DNA of 16,265 nt, taken from the NCBI GenBank assembly GCA_018895795.1, contig JAHINZ010000141.1, positions 1-16,265 of the forward strand, written 5' to 3'. Of this stretch, positions 1 to 8,959 are shown piece after piece. How positions within the stretch are numbered: the stretch's first letter is position 1; every line of letters starts with the position of its first letter. This stretch comes from Alphaproteobacteria bacterium (GTDB lineage: Bacteria; Pseudomonadota; Alphaproteobacteria; Caulobacterales; Caulobacteraceae). A model generated the notes under the pieces. The model saw only the letters and a program-made list of their open reading frames with translations. It was not told where the DNA came from and ran no database searches. A program made the position numbers and the translations under genes.

Positions 1-1108
1 CCATCACCAGATAGGGATTGCCGTCGGCCCCGGCGACGCGATGCTCGACATGCCGCGTGGGCGCGGGCCCTGCCGGAATGCGCAGGCTGACGGTGCGGTT
101 ATTGACGCCCCAGGTCGCCGCGACCGGCGCGTAGGAATTGGCCTTGAACCGGCGATAGCTGTTGGCGTTGGGGGCCAGGATCGCCATGCCCTCGCCCAGC
201 AATTGCTTCATGCCGCCGATGGCGTGCCGAAGCATCGGCGAGCCTTCCGGATCCTCGTCGGCGCAAAGGTTGTTGCCGTCCTGGTCGTTGAAGCTGACAT
301 GGACGTGGAAGCCGTTGCCGGCCTTGTCGGCCCAGGGCTTGGCCATGAAGGTGGCTTCGCAGCCGTGGCGCAGGGCCACGCCCTTGGCCATCCGCTTGTA
401 AAGCAACGCGTCATCGCAGGCGCGCAGGGCGTCGGGCTTGTGCTTGAGGGTCAACTCCACCTGGCTGGGCGCGAACTCCGAGATCGCCCCTTCCAGCGGC
501 ACGCCGATCACGTCGGCGGTCTCCCACAGCTCGCGCAGGAACGGCGCGATCGCCTCCAACTCCGGCAACCCATACACCTCGATACCGTGTGGCCGGCGAC
601 CGGTCAGGGCCGACCTGGGCGGCTGTAGGTCGCCGTCGGCGGTGCGCTCCAGATCGACCAGATAGTATTCCAGCTCGCAGGCCGCGACCGGCGTCAGACC
701 ATCGGCGGCGTAGCGATCCAGCACCCGCTGCAGCACATGACGCGGGTCCAGATCGTTGGGCGTCCCGTCCAGCTCGTACAGCGACAGCATCACTTGGGCG
801 ACGTCGGGGCCCAACCAGGGCGCCAGGGTCAGGGTGCCTGGAACCGGCCGCGCCCGCCGGTCGGCGTCGCCGTCCTCCCAGACCAGGCCGGTGTCCTCGC
901 AATCGGCCCCGGTGATGTCGACCACCAGGATCGAGCCGGGCAGGAAACGGCCATAGTCATAGACGGCCTGCAGCTCGTGGATTCGCAGCCGCTTGCCGCG
1001 CGGCACGCCGGTCATGCTGGTGAAGAACACCTCGACATATTTCACGCCCGGATGAGCGGCGAGGAAATCGCGGCATTCCTGGGGATCGGCGACCATGGGA
1101 GACGTCAT
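1..1108 (-). CDS. Glutamine synthetase family protein, PuuA-like gamma-glutamyl-amine ligase candidate (partial, C-terminus outside window)
   Basis: The family joins glutamate to ammonia or an amine using ATP; next to amine-catabolic genes a gamma-glutamylpolyamine synthetase (PuuA type) is more likely than housekeeping GlnA, but this is inferred from context. The frame is open from the ATG at 1108 to the window edge, giving 369 residues and lacking perhaps the last 80-90 of a ~450-residue enzyme. Visible motifs are the metal-binding ELEYYL (E145, E147), SEFAPSQVELT (E211, E218), the ATP-binding region KPWADKAGNGFHVHVS (257-272), NSYRRF (316-321) and VEHR (E355, R357). The start is fixed by a 4-bp ATGA overlap with the stop of the upstream aminotransferase, so translation is probably coupled. 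It is the last operon gene seen here. Confidence 0.9.
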   Translation of the reverse strand, partial: MTSPMVADPQECRDFLAAHPGVKYVEVFFTSMTGVPRGKRLRIHELQAVYDYGRFLPGSILVVDITGADCEDTGLVWEDGDADRRARPVPGTLTLAPWLGPDVAQVMLSLYELDGTPNDLDPRHVLQRVLDRYAADGLTPVAACELEYYLVDLERTADGDLQPPRSALTGRRPHGIEVYGLPELEAIAPFLRELWETADVIGVPLEGAISEFAPSQVELTLKHKPDALRACDDALLYKRMAKGVALRHGCEATFMAKPWADKAGNGFHVHVSFNDQDGNNLCADEDPEGSPMLRHAIGGMKQLLGEGMAILAPNANSYRRFKANSYAPVAATWGVNNRTVSLRIPAGPAPTRHVEHRVAGADGNPYLVM

Positions 1109-2472
1109 GCGGCAAGGCCCTCGAGCGCCCCGGCGAACCCGTCGACCGCCGCGACCAAACGATCGATCGACGCGTCTTCCGTTACCGGCGACACCAGCAT
1201 CATGTTGTGAAAGGGCGCGATCAGCACGCCCCGATTGATCAGCCAAAGATGAAGCGCGGCCAGAAGCGTCGGGTCCAGAGCCTTTCGCATCTGTTCGGCA
1301 TTCTTGGGCGGCGGATCGGCGAACACCAGTTCCACCCGTGCGCCGACATGGGCGACGGACCACGGCAGGTTCCGCCGCGCGACCACGGCCTTGAGTCCCC
1401 CCACCAGGCGCTCGGCGCCGGCCAGCATCCTGTCATAGGCGGCCGGGGTCATCACCTCGGTCAGCATGGCGCGCATGGCGGCCATGGCCAGGGCGTTGCC
1501 CGACAGGGTGGTGCCGATGCCCGACTGACCCGGTCCGGTTCGAGCCTGGGCCGCATCCATGCGCGCCGACAACGCGGCCGTGACGCCCCAGACCGCGGCC
1601 GGAACGCCGCCGGCTATGGCCTTGCCGATCACCAGCATGTCCGGCTCCAGCCCGTGCAGTCGGGCATAGCCGCCGGGCCCGCTGGACAGGGTGTGGGTCT
1701 CGTCCAAGATCAACAGGGTTCCTGCGTCGCGGGTCAGACGACGCAGCGCGTCGTGAAAGCCGGGGTCGGGCGGGATCATCCCGCAATTGGTCATCACCGG
1801 CTCGGCCAGGACGGCGGCGACCTGGTCGGAGGCCAGGGCCATTTCCAGGGCGGCCAGATCGTTGAACGGCACGACCCAGGTCGTCGCGGTCAGGTCATGG
1901 ACCTGGCCCAGCAAGCCCGGCTTCATCGTCCGGACGCCATCCTTCAGCACCACGAAGGCGTCCTCGACCATGCCGTGGTAGCAGCCGTCGAACACCAGGA
2001 TCACCGGCCGCCCGGTCACCGCCCGCGCCCAGCGGATGGCGGCGCGGTTGGCGTCGCTGGCCGTGGTCGCGGTCTGCCACAGCGGCAGACCAAAGCGCTC
2101 GGCCAGCAATCGCCCGACCAGGATCGAACTGGCGGTCGGCAACATGAAACCCGCGCCGCGCCTGATCTGGTCGGACACCGCCGCGGCCACGGCGGCGTCG
2201 CCATGGCCGAACATCGACGGCGTGTCGCCCAGGCAGAAGTCGTCATACATCTTGCCGTCGACATCGGTGATCTGGGCCCCGACGCCCTGGGCCGCGAAGA
2301 TCGGACTGGGGCATGCCCAGTCACCCATCCAGTGCATCGGCACGCCGCCGCGCCAGACCTGCGCCGCCTGATCGGCCATCGCCGCGCCGCGCGGGTGCTC
2401 GGCGACGAAGCGCGCGGCCTCGGCCTGCATCAGCGCTTCAAGAGGGCGCGACTGGACGGCGGCCAGGGTCAC
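1105..2472 (-). CDS. Class-III PLP-dependent aminotransferase, glutamate-1-semialdehyde aminomutase-like subgroup
   Basis: A fold-type I aminotransferase of about 455 residues. It shows the PLP-phosphate region TATTASDANRAAIRWAR (134-150), YHG (165-167), the cofactor aspartate in DETHT (D257) and the Schiff-base lysine in VIGKAIAGG (K284). The short DETHT and IGKAIAGG forms resemble the GSA-aminomutase branch more than GabT or omega-transaminases. It probably moves an amino group from an amine or glutamylated amine to a keto acid; the substrate is unknown. It is not hemL by context: no tetrapyrrole genes are near, and catabolic dehydrogenases flank it. I chose GTG at 2472 because it overlaps the gabD TGA as GTGA, like the next junction; an upstream in-frame GTG at 2493 would add seven residues. 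Confidence 0.85.
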   Translation of the reverse strand: MTLAAVQSRPLEALMQAEAARFVAEHPRGAAMADQAAQVWRGGVPMHWMGDWACPSPIFAAQGVGAQITDVDGKMYDDFCLGDTPSMFGHGDAAVAAAVSDQIRRGAGFMLPTASSILVGRLLAERFGLPLWQTATTASDANRAAIRWARAVTGRPVILVFDGCYHGMVEDAFVVLKDGVRTMKPGLLGQVHDLTATTWVVPFNDLAALEMALASDQVAAVLAEPVMTNCGMIPPDPGFHDALRRLTRDAGTLLILDETHTLSSGPGGYARLHGLEPDMLVIGKAIAGGVPAAVWGVTAALSARMDAAQARTGPGQSGIGTTLSGNALAMAAMRAMLTEVMTPAAYDRMLAGAERLVGGLKAVVARRNLPWSVAHVGARVELVFADPPPKNAEQMRKALDPTLLAALHLWLINRGVLIAPFHNMMLVSPVTEDASIDRLVAAVDGFAGALEGLAA

Positions 2473-3920
2473 ACCGTGACCCCGCCAAAGCACAGATATT
2501 TGGTCTCCAAATACTCATCCAGCCCTTCGGAAGCGCCCTCGCGGCCCAGGCCGGATTCCTTCACGCCGCCGAACGGCGCGACCTCGGTGGAGATCAGGCC
2601 CTCATTGATCCCGACCATGCCGGCCTCGATGGCCTCGGCCACGCGCCAGCACCGACCGACATCGCGGCTGTAGAAATAGGCGGCCAGGCCAAACGGCGTG
2701 GCGTTGGCCAGAGCGATGGCCTCGGCTTCGGTCTCGAACTTCACGATCGGCGCGACGGGACCGAAGATCTCTTCCTGGAACAGCCGCATGTCGGCGGTGG
2801 CGCCGGTCAGGACGGTGGGCTGATAGAACAGCCCGCCCAGCGCATGCCGCGCCCCGCCCACGGTGGCCTTGGCGCCTTGGCCGATCGCTTCGCTAACCAG
2901 CTTTTCGACCTTGGCGATGGCCTTGTCATTGATCAGCGGACCAATGGTCACGCCCTCGCCGGTTCCGGGCCCGACCTTCATCGCCGCGACCTTTTCGGTC
3001 AGCCGCGCCGCGAAGGCGTCGTGGATGCCCGACTGCACGATCAGGCGGTTGGCGCAGACACAGGTCTGGCCGGTGTTGCGGTACTTGCTGGTGATCGCTC
3101 CCTCGACGGCGGCGTCCAGGTCGGCGTCGTCGAAGACGATGAAGGGCGCGTTGCCGCCCAGCTCCAGCGACAGCTTCTTCACCGTGCCGGCGCACTGGCC
3201 GTAGAGGATCTTGCCCACCGGGGTCGAGCCGGTGAACGACAGCTTGCGCACCCGGCTGTCCTCGCATAGCGCCTTGCCGATGGCGCTGGCGTCCGTGCCG
3301 GTCACGACATTGAGCACGCCGACCGGCACGCCGGCCTCCACCGCCAAGCGGGCGATGGCCAGGGCGCACAGCGGCGTTTCGGCCGCCGGCTTGATCACCA
3401 CCGTGCAGCCCGCCGCCAGGGCCGGACCGACCTTGCGGGTGATCATGGCGATCGGGAAATTCCACGGCGCGATGGCGGCGCAGACCCCGACCGGCTGCTT
3501 GATCGACATCAGTCGCTTTTTGGGATCGGGGGAGACGATCGACTGGCCGTGGCCGCGCTTGGCCTCGTCGGCGAACCAGTCGATGAACGCCGCGCCATAG
3601 ATCACCTCGCCCTTCGACTCGGCCAGGGGCTTGCCCTGTTCGGCGGTCATCAGCCAAGCCAAGTCGTCGGCGTGGGCTAGCATCAGATCGCTCCACCGGC
3701 GCAGGATCGCCCCGCGATCCTTGGCGGTGCGCGCGGCCCAGGCCGGAAAGGCGCGATGGGCGGCCTCGATGGCGATACGGGTCTCGGCCGCGCCCAGATC
3801 GGCGACCCGGGCGATGACCGCGCCATCGGCCGGATTGGTCACCTCGAAGGCGGTCGCGGATTCTATCCACAGGCCGTCGATGAAGGCGGCGGTTTCAACA
3901 AGCTTGCCTGAAAAGGTCAT
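2469..3920 (-). CDS. gabD: Succinate-semialdehyde dehydrogenase (NAD(P)+), GabD type
   Basis: Oxidises succinate semialdehyde to succinate, the last step from GABA into the TCA cycle. The 483-residue length equals classical GabD. Visible are PWNFP (152-156), the cofactor loop FTGSTPVG (229-236), the general base Glu253 in LELGG and the nucleophile Cys287 in NTGQTCVC. The second cysteine, C289, matches the CxC arrangement known from SSADHs, where the pair can form a redox disulfide; this separates it from the other ALDH in the operon. The ATG at 3920 lies 4 bp after the upstream ALDH stop, with a GAGGTGA Shine-Dalgarno overlapping that stop. Glutarate-semialdehyde dehydrogenase (lysine/cadaverine route) is a close alternative. 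Confidence 0.9.
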   Translation of the reverse strand: MTFSGKLVETAAFIDGLWIESATAFEVTNPADGAVIARVADLGAAETRIAIEAAHRAFPAWAARTAKDRGAILRRWSDLMLAHADDLAWLMTAEQGKPLAESKGEVIYGAAFIDWFADEAKRGHGQSIVSPDPKKRLMSIKQPVGVCAAIAPWNFPIAMITRKVGPALAAGCTVVIKPAAETPLCALAIARLAVEAGVPVGVLNVVTGTDASAIGKALCEDSRVRKLSFTGSTPVGKILYGQCAGTVKKLSLELGGNAPFIVFDDADLDAAVEGAITSKYRNTGQTCVCANRLIVQSGIHDAFAARLTEKVAAMKVGPGTGEGVTIGPLINDKAIAKVEKLVSEAIGQGAKATVGGARHALGGLFYQPTVLTGATADMRLFQEEIFGPVAPIVKFETEAEAIALANATPFGLAAYFYSRDVGRCWRVAEAIEAGMVGINEGLISTEVAPFGGVKESGLGREGASEGLDEYLETKYLCFGGVTV

Positions 3921-3924
3921 GGGG

Positions 3925-5415
3925 TCACCTCAGCGTTACGGACACCGACTTCAGGTCGGCGTACTTGTGCAACGCGTGAAGGCTGCGGTCGCGGCCAAAG
4001 CCGGATTGCTTGAAACCCCCGAAGGGCATGGTGATGTCGCAGGCGTCCCAGCCGTTGACCCAGACCAGGCCCGCCTTCAGCTTGCGGGCCCCGCGCAGGG
4101 CCCGGTTCAGATCGGCTGTCCATAGGCCCGCGGCCAGGCCGTAGACCGTGTCATTGGCCAGGGCGATCGCCTCGTCCTCGCCGGTGAAACTCATCACCGC
4201 CAGGACCGGTCCGAACACCTCCTCGCGGGCCAGGGTGCTGTCGGGGGCCACCTGGTCGAAGATGGTCGGCTCGACATAGAAGCCGCCGCTGGCCCGGCGC
4301 ACGCGCTCGCCGCCCAGCACCCGCCGGGCGCCTTGGCTGTCGGCGGTGGCGATATAGTTCAGGGCGGTTTTCATCTGGCGCTCGCTGACCATGGCCCCGA
4401 ACACGGTGTCCGGGTCCAACGGATCGCCCGGAACCATCGCGCCGGCGATCGCGGCCACGCGCTCGACGAAGGCGTCCTGGATCGAGGCCTCGACCAGCAG
4501 GCGCGAGGCGGCGGTGCAGACTTCGCCCTGATTATAGAACACCCCCCAGGCGGCGGCCTGGGCGGCGGCTTCCAGGTCGGGACAATCGGCGAACACGATC
4601 TGGGGCGACTTGCCGCCCAGCTCCAGCGACACCCGCTTGAGATTGGAGCGGGCCGAATATTCCATCAGCTTGCGGCCCACCGGACCCGAGCCGGTGAAGG
4701 CGATCATGTCGACGTCCATCGACAGGGCCAGGGCCTCGCCGGCGATCGCGCCCAGACCCGGAACGACGTTCAGCACCCCCGGCGGCAGGCCGGCCTCCAG
4801 CGCCAACTCGCCCAGCTTCAGGGCGGTCAGCGGCGACTGCTCGGCGGGCTTGAGGACGACGCTGTTGCCCATGGCCAGGGCCGGGGCCACCTTCCACATC
4901 GCCATGTGCAGCGGGAAATTCCACGGCACGATCGCGCCGATCACCCCCAGCGGCTCGTGGGTGGCGTAGCTGAGCCGGTCGATGGGCGAGGCCCCGACCT
5001 CGCCATAGACCTTGTCCAGGGCCTCGGCGTACCAGCGGCAGGTATTGATCGCGAGCGGGATGTCGACGGCCCGCGCGTCGCGGATCGGCTTGCCGACGTC
5101 CAGGCTTTCCAGCAGGGCCAGATCCTCGGCGTCGCGCTCCATCAGGTCGGCCAGGCGGAACAGGATCTTCTTCTTGTCGCGCGGGCCCAGGTCGCGCCAG
5201 CGGCCGTCCTCGAAGGCCGCGCGGGCCGAGGCCACCGCTCGCGCCACATCCTCGGCCTGACAGGCCGCGACCTGGTTGATCACCTGGCCGTCGCGGGGCG
5301 AGACATTGTGAAAGGTCGCGCCGGACGCCGCCTCGATCAACGCGCCGTCGATCACGGCGCGGCTGGGCAAGGCGAGGCGCGCGAGGCGGTCAGTGAGGCT
5401 GGCGGGAAGGTTCAC
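3925..5415 (-). CDS. Aldehyde dehydrogenase, PuuC/KauB-like (gamma-glutamyl- or 4-amino-butyraldehyde dehydrogenase)
   Basis: A 496-residue NAD(P)+ aldehyde dehydrogenase, essentially the length of E. coli PuuC. It carries VPWNFP (163-168), the cofactor loop FTGSGPVG (240-247), catalytic base Glu265 in LELGGK and nucleophile Cys300 in FYNQGEVCTAASR. The FYNQGEVCTA form is typical of the PuuC/KauB/betaine-aldehyde branch and differs from the SSADH CxC form of its downstream partner. The likely role is oxidation of the aminoaldehyde made by transamination of an amine or glutamyl-amine. Translation starts at GTG 5415, with AGGA at 5426-5429 ten bases upstream. It is first in the operon; a perfect palindrome overlaps the probable -10 region. 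Substrate specificity is inferred from neighbours. Confidence 0.9.
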   Translation of the reverse strand: MNLPASLTDRLARLALPSRAVIDGALIEAASGATFHNVSPRDGQVINQVAACQAEDVARAVASARAAFEDGRWRDLGPRDKKKILFRLADLMERDAEDLALLESLDVGKPIRDARAVDIPLAINTCRWYAEALDKVYGEVGASPIDRLSYATHEPLGVIGAIVPWNFPLHMAMWKVAPALAMGNSVVLKPAEQSPLTALKLGELALEAGLPPGVLNVVPGLGAIAGEALALSMDVDMIAFTGSGPVGRKLMEYSARSNLKRVSLELGGKSPQIVFADCPDLEAAAQAAAWGVFYNQGEVCTAASRLLVEASIQDAFVERVAAIAGAMVPGDPLDPDTVFGAMVSERQMKTALNYIATADSQGARRVLGGERVRRASGGFYVEPTIFDQVAPDSTLAREEVFGPVLAVMSFTGEDEAIALANDTVYGLAAGLWTADLNRALRGARKLKAGLVWVNGWDACDITMPFGGFKQSGFGRDRSLHALHKYADLKSVSVTLR

Positions 5416-5430
5416 GACGACGCTTTCCTA

Positions 5431-5448
5431 AAACTGTGATCACAGTTT
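5431..5448. promoter_or_regulatory. Perfect 18-bp palindromic operator before the aldehyde dehydrogenase operon
   Basis: AAACTGTGATCACAGTTT is identical to its reverse complement. It lies 16-33 bases upstream of the GTG start at 5415, between the ribosome binding site and a TTGACA box. It shares the core TGYGATCACA with the imperfect palindrome at 6310-6327. Both copies flank the gntR gene, and FCD-type GntR proteins bind short palindromes as dimers, so this is inferred to be the operator of that regulator. Confidence 0.7.
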
Positions 5449-5470
5449 GCGGCCTGGCGGGTCCTGTCAA
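5442..5470 (-). promoter_or_regulatory. Probable promoter of the aldehyde dehydrogenase operon
   Basis: A consensus -35 box TTGACA lies at 5470-5465 on the minus strand, after the gntR stop codon. A spacer of 16-17 bases places the -10 region inside the palindrome at 5431-5448, although no good TATAAT match is visible there. The arrangement fits repression by occlusion of RNA polymerase. It implies the operon can be transcribed apart from gntR. Confidence 0.45.
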
Positions 5471-5479
5471 GCGGGGCCT

Positions 5480-6160
5480 TCACGATCCCGCCTCGACCGC
5501 GATCCGCATCTTGTCCATGCCTTCGGACAGGTCAGCGGCGATGGCCCGACGGGCGCCCTCGACGTCGCGGGCTTTCAGCGCCGCGATGGCCTCGGCGTGG
5601 TAGTCGGCGGGCAGGCCGCCCGTGCCGACCCGGCCAAACACCACCCGCATGAACGGACCGATCTGCAGCCACAGCCCGCCGGCCATCGACAGCAGCACCT
5701 CCGCCCCCGAACGCTCATAGATCGCGAAGTGAAAGGCGTGGTTGGCGGTCATGTAGCCATCGACGTCGCCTGCCGCCAGCGCGGCGTCGAGGCGGCTGTC
5801 GATCGCCCGCAAGCCCTTGATCAGCGCCTCATCGGCCAAGGGCGCGGCGCGGGCCGCCAGTTCCGGCTCGATCCACAGCCGGGCCTGCGACAGCTGCTGC
5901 AGGCGGTCCGCGGAAAGGGAGGGTACGGAGAGGCGTTTATTGGCCGGATTGATCGCCAGGGCCCGTTCGGCCACCAGGCGCCGGACCGCGTCGCGCACCG
6001 GCATCGGGCTGACCCCCAGCTCGGCCGCGAGGCTGCGCAAGGACACGCCGACGCCCGGCGCGATGCGGCCGGTGATCAGCGCCTGACGGATGGCGTCATA
6101 GACCTGGTCATGCACGGCGGTGGAGTCGGCCAGAGGACGGCGGGATTTCGCTTCAGCCAT
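5480..6160 (-). CDS. GntR-family transcriptional regulator with FCD effector domain
   Basis: About 226 residues from the chosen start. The N-terminal winged helix-turn-helix spans roughly 14-80 (VHDQVYDAIRQALITGRI, then SLRSLAAELGVSPMPVRDAV). The C-terminal helical FCD domain spans ~85-218, with possible metal ligands in the NHAFHF segment (H141, H144) and at H188. The usual last FCD histidine appears as Asp210. FCD regulators typically repress catabolic genes and release DNA on binding a small carboxylate. It lies between two divergent amine-catabolic units, each with a matching palindrome, so it probably controls both. The reading frame stays open to ATG 6226 and an ATG at 6172 also exists; 6160 is preferred because conserved sequence begins just after it and the upstream part resembles an intergenic hairpin repeat. 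Confidence 0.9.
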   Translation of the reverse strand: MAEAKSRRPLADSTAVHDQVYDAIRQALITGRIAPGVGVSLRSLAAELGVSPMPVRDAVRRLVAERALAINPANKRLSVPSLSADRLQQLSQARLWIEPELAARAAPLADEALIKGLRAIDSRLDAALAAGDVDGYMTANHAFHFAIYERSGAEVLLSMAGGLWLQIGPFMRVVFGRVGTGGLPADYHAEAIAALKARDVEGARRAIAADLSEGMDKMRIAVEAGS

Positions 6161-6172
6161 GCCGCCGCTCAT

Positions 6173-6189
6173 TCCCGCAAGAGCGGGGA
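6173..6189. repeat. Small hairpin of the CCCGC-loop-GCGGG intergenic type upstream of gntR
   Basis: Plus-strand TTCCCGC-AAGA-GCGGGGAA forms a five-pair CCCGC/GCGGG stem with a one-base bulge and a TT/AA base. It sits 13-29 bases upstream of the preferred gntR start and resembles short mobile-like hairpin elements common between genes in alphaproteobacteria. It could affect gntR translation, but that is conjecture. Confidence 0.35.
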
Positions 6190-6309
6190 ACGAAGCGGAT
6201 GGTCGGCAAAGGCGCTCGGCATGCAAATCCTCCGCGCCTCCCCTTCCGGCTCGGCCTGGGGCCCCGCCTTGGCGAGGGGGCAGTGGTATTGGGCTTGCAA
6301 GCTAGCCCT

Positions 6310-6327
6310 AAATTGCGATCACAATGC
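6310..6327. promoter_or_regulatory. Second operator-like palindrome before the omega-aminotransferase gene
   Basis: AAATTGCGATCACAATGC aligns base by base with the perfect palindrome at 5431-5448, differing at 5 of 18 positions and sharing TG-GATCACA. Its inner 14 bases ATTGCGATCACAAT are a palindrome with one mismatched pair. It ends 24 bases before the ATG at 6352 and lies in the divergent region shared with gntR, so it may control both the aminotransferase and gntR itself. Confidence 0.62.
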
Positions 6328-6351
6328 AAGGGCTCGCTAAGGATCGCTCCC

Positions 6352-7671
<1,320 letters not shown>

Positions 7672-7771
7672 GGCGATCGGTCGATCGGCATGCCGGGCAC
7701 CCCCTCCAACAGAGTCGGTTTACCGGACGGTCGGTGATAGGTTGTCCACCCGACTGGAAAGACCCCCTCCC

Positions 7772-8839
7772 TTGATCGAACTCTATGGCTGGTCCGATCC
7801 GTGGCGAGAGGCCTTCGAACCGCATGCGCGCGCCGGCCTCACCCCCGGGCGGATCGTCGTCCAGCAGCGGGCCGCCTATCAGGTGATCACCGAGGATGGC
7901 GACCTGCGCGCCAAGCCGTCAGGCCGCCTGGTCCATGAGGCCCGAGAGGCGGGTCATCCGGCGGTCGGCGACTGGGTGGCCCTATCGGTCAACCGCACTC
8001 AAGGCACGGCCACCATCCAGGCGATCCTGCCCCGCCGCACCGCCTTCGTGCGCCGGGCGGCCGACAGCATCCAGACCCTGCAGGTCATCGCCGCCAATAT
8101 CGACGTCGCCTTCATCGTCACCTCGATGAACGCCGAATTCAGTCCGCGCCGGATCGAGCGCTATCTCGCCGCCGCCTGGCAGAGCGGCGCGCGGCCCGTC
8201 GTGGTGTTGACCAAGTCCGACCTCTGCGCCGAGCCCGAGGCCTATGCCGACCAGATCGCCGCCCTGGCGGCGGGCTGCTCCGTGGTGGTCATTTCGGCGC
8301 GAACAGGCGTGGGCCTGCCCGCCTTGCTGGAGCACGTCCGGCCGGGGGAGACCTGCGTGCTGATCGGCTCGTCCGGCGTCGGCAAGTCGACCCTGGTCAA
8401 CGCCCTGCTGGGCGAGGAGCGGATGGCCACCCAGTCGATCCGCGCGGCGGACGCCCGGGGCCGCCACACCACCAGCCATCGCCAGTTGGTCCTGCTGCCC
8501 GGCGGCGGACTGATCCTCGACACGCCCGGCATCCGCGAAGTGGGTTTGATCGACGCCGAGGAGGGCCTGGAAAAGGTCTTCGACGATATCGAGCGCCTCG
8601 CCGAGACCTGCCGGTTTCGCGATTGCGGGCACGCCAACGAACCAGGGTGCGCCGTACAGGCCGCGCTGGCGACCGGCGCGCTCGCCGCCGACCGCTGGGC
8701 GTCGTTCCAGAAACTGGGGCTTGAGCTGGCGGCCGTGGAGGGCAAGGCGGTCCGGGTGGCCAAGGACGCCGAACGCCGCCGCCAGGTCACCGCTCAGAAG
8801 GCCTATCGGACGACCAAGAAGGATCTGCGGGGCGAGTGA
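7772..8839 (+). CDS. rsgA: Ribosome small-subunit-dependent GTPase A (RsgA)
   Basis: RsgA is a circularly permuted GTPase that helps the last steps of 30S subunit maturation. The 355-residue protein shows an N-terminal OB-fold region (~25-90), then motifs in permuted order: G4 TKSD (147-150), G5 SARTG (175-179), G1 GSSGVGKST (199-207), the G2 region GRHTTSHR (~230-237) and G3 DTPGIRE (250-256). The C-terminal zinc site is C280, C285, H287 and C293, within CRFRDCGHANEPGC. TTG at 7772 is taken as start: GGAAAG at 7756-7761 is ten bases upstream, and the MIELYGW opening looks like a natural N-terminus. An in-frame TTG at 7742 is possible. It has its own 100-bp upstream gap and no functional link to its neighbours. 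Confidence 0.94.
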   Translation: MIELYGWSDPWREAFEPHARAGLTPGRIVVQQRAAYQVITEDGDLRAKPSGRLVHEAREAGHPAVGDWVALSVNRTQGTATIQAILPRRTAFVRRAADSIQTLQVIAANIDVAFIVTSMNAEFSPRRIERYLAAAWQSGARPVVVLTKSDLCAEPEAYADQIAALAAGCSVVVISARTGVGLPALLEHVRPGETCVLIGSSGVGKSTLVNALLGEERMATQSIRAADARGRHTTSHRQLVLLPGGGLILDTPGIREVGLIDAEEGLEKVFDDIERLAETCRFRDCGHANEPGCAVQAALATGALAADRWASFQKLGLELAAVEGKAVRVAKDAERRRQVTAQKAYRTTKKDLRGE

Positions 8840-8857
8840 CCCTGGGGCGTTTAGCGC

Positions 8858-8880
8858 AAATGACACCGGTGGACAAATTG
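8858..8880. promoter_or_regulatory. CACCGGTG dyad, possible LacI-type operator before the pectate lyase
   Basis: The 8-bp palindrome CACCGGTG (8864-8871) sits in the wider, partly symmetric stretch AATGACACCGGTGGACAAAT, 88 bases before the pectate lyase start. A central CG flanked by symmetric arms is typical of LacI-family operators that control sugar-utilisation genes. No regulator gene is in the window, so assignment is by motif appearance and location only. Confidence 0.35.
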
Positions 8881-8959
8881 CGTCGGCCCAGTCATTTTCC
8901 GGCTCAAGCCTGAGGCGACGCGATCGAGACGTGGCCACACCCTAGGGGATGACATCGCC

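Noticed and set aside
1207..2673. Long plus-strand open frame (488 codons)
   Set aside because: It is antisense to the aminotransferase and gabD, is rich in His/Gln/Gly/Arg, and has no motif; typical of high-GC shadow frames.
4333..5439. Plus-strand open frame opposite the PuuC-like aldehyde dehydrogenase
   Set aside because: Composition is that of a reverse-complement shadow, and the minus-strand frame encodes a complete enzyme with catalytic residues.
6199..6351. N-terminal extension of the omega-aminotransferase to an upstream ATG at 6199
   Set aside because: The extension reads through the operator and GC-rich intergenic sequence, and a good ribosome binding site sits before ATG 6352.
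7675..7700. CGATCGGTCGATCG as a terminator after the aminotransferase
   Set aside because: Stem arms are themselves palindromic with a two-base gap and no T-tract; it is more likely a chance GATC-rich stretch.
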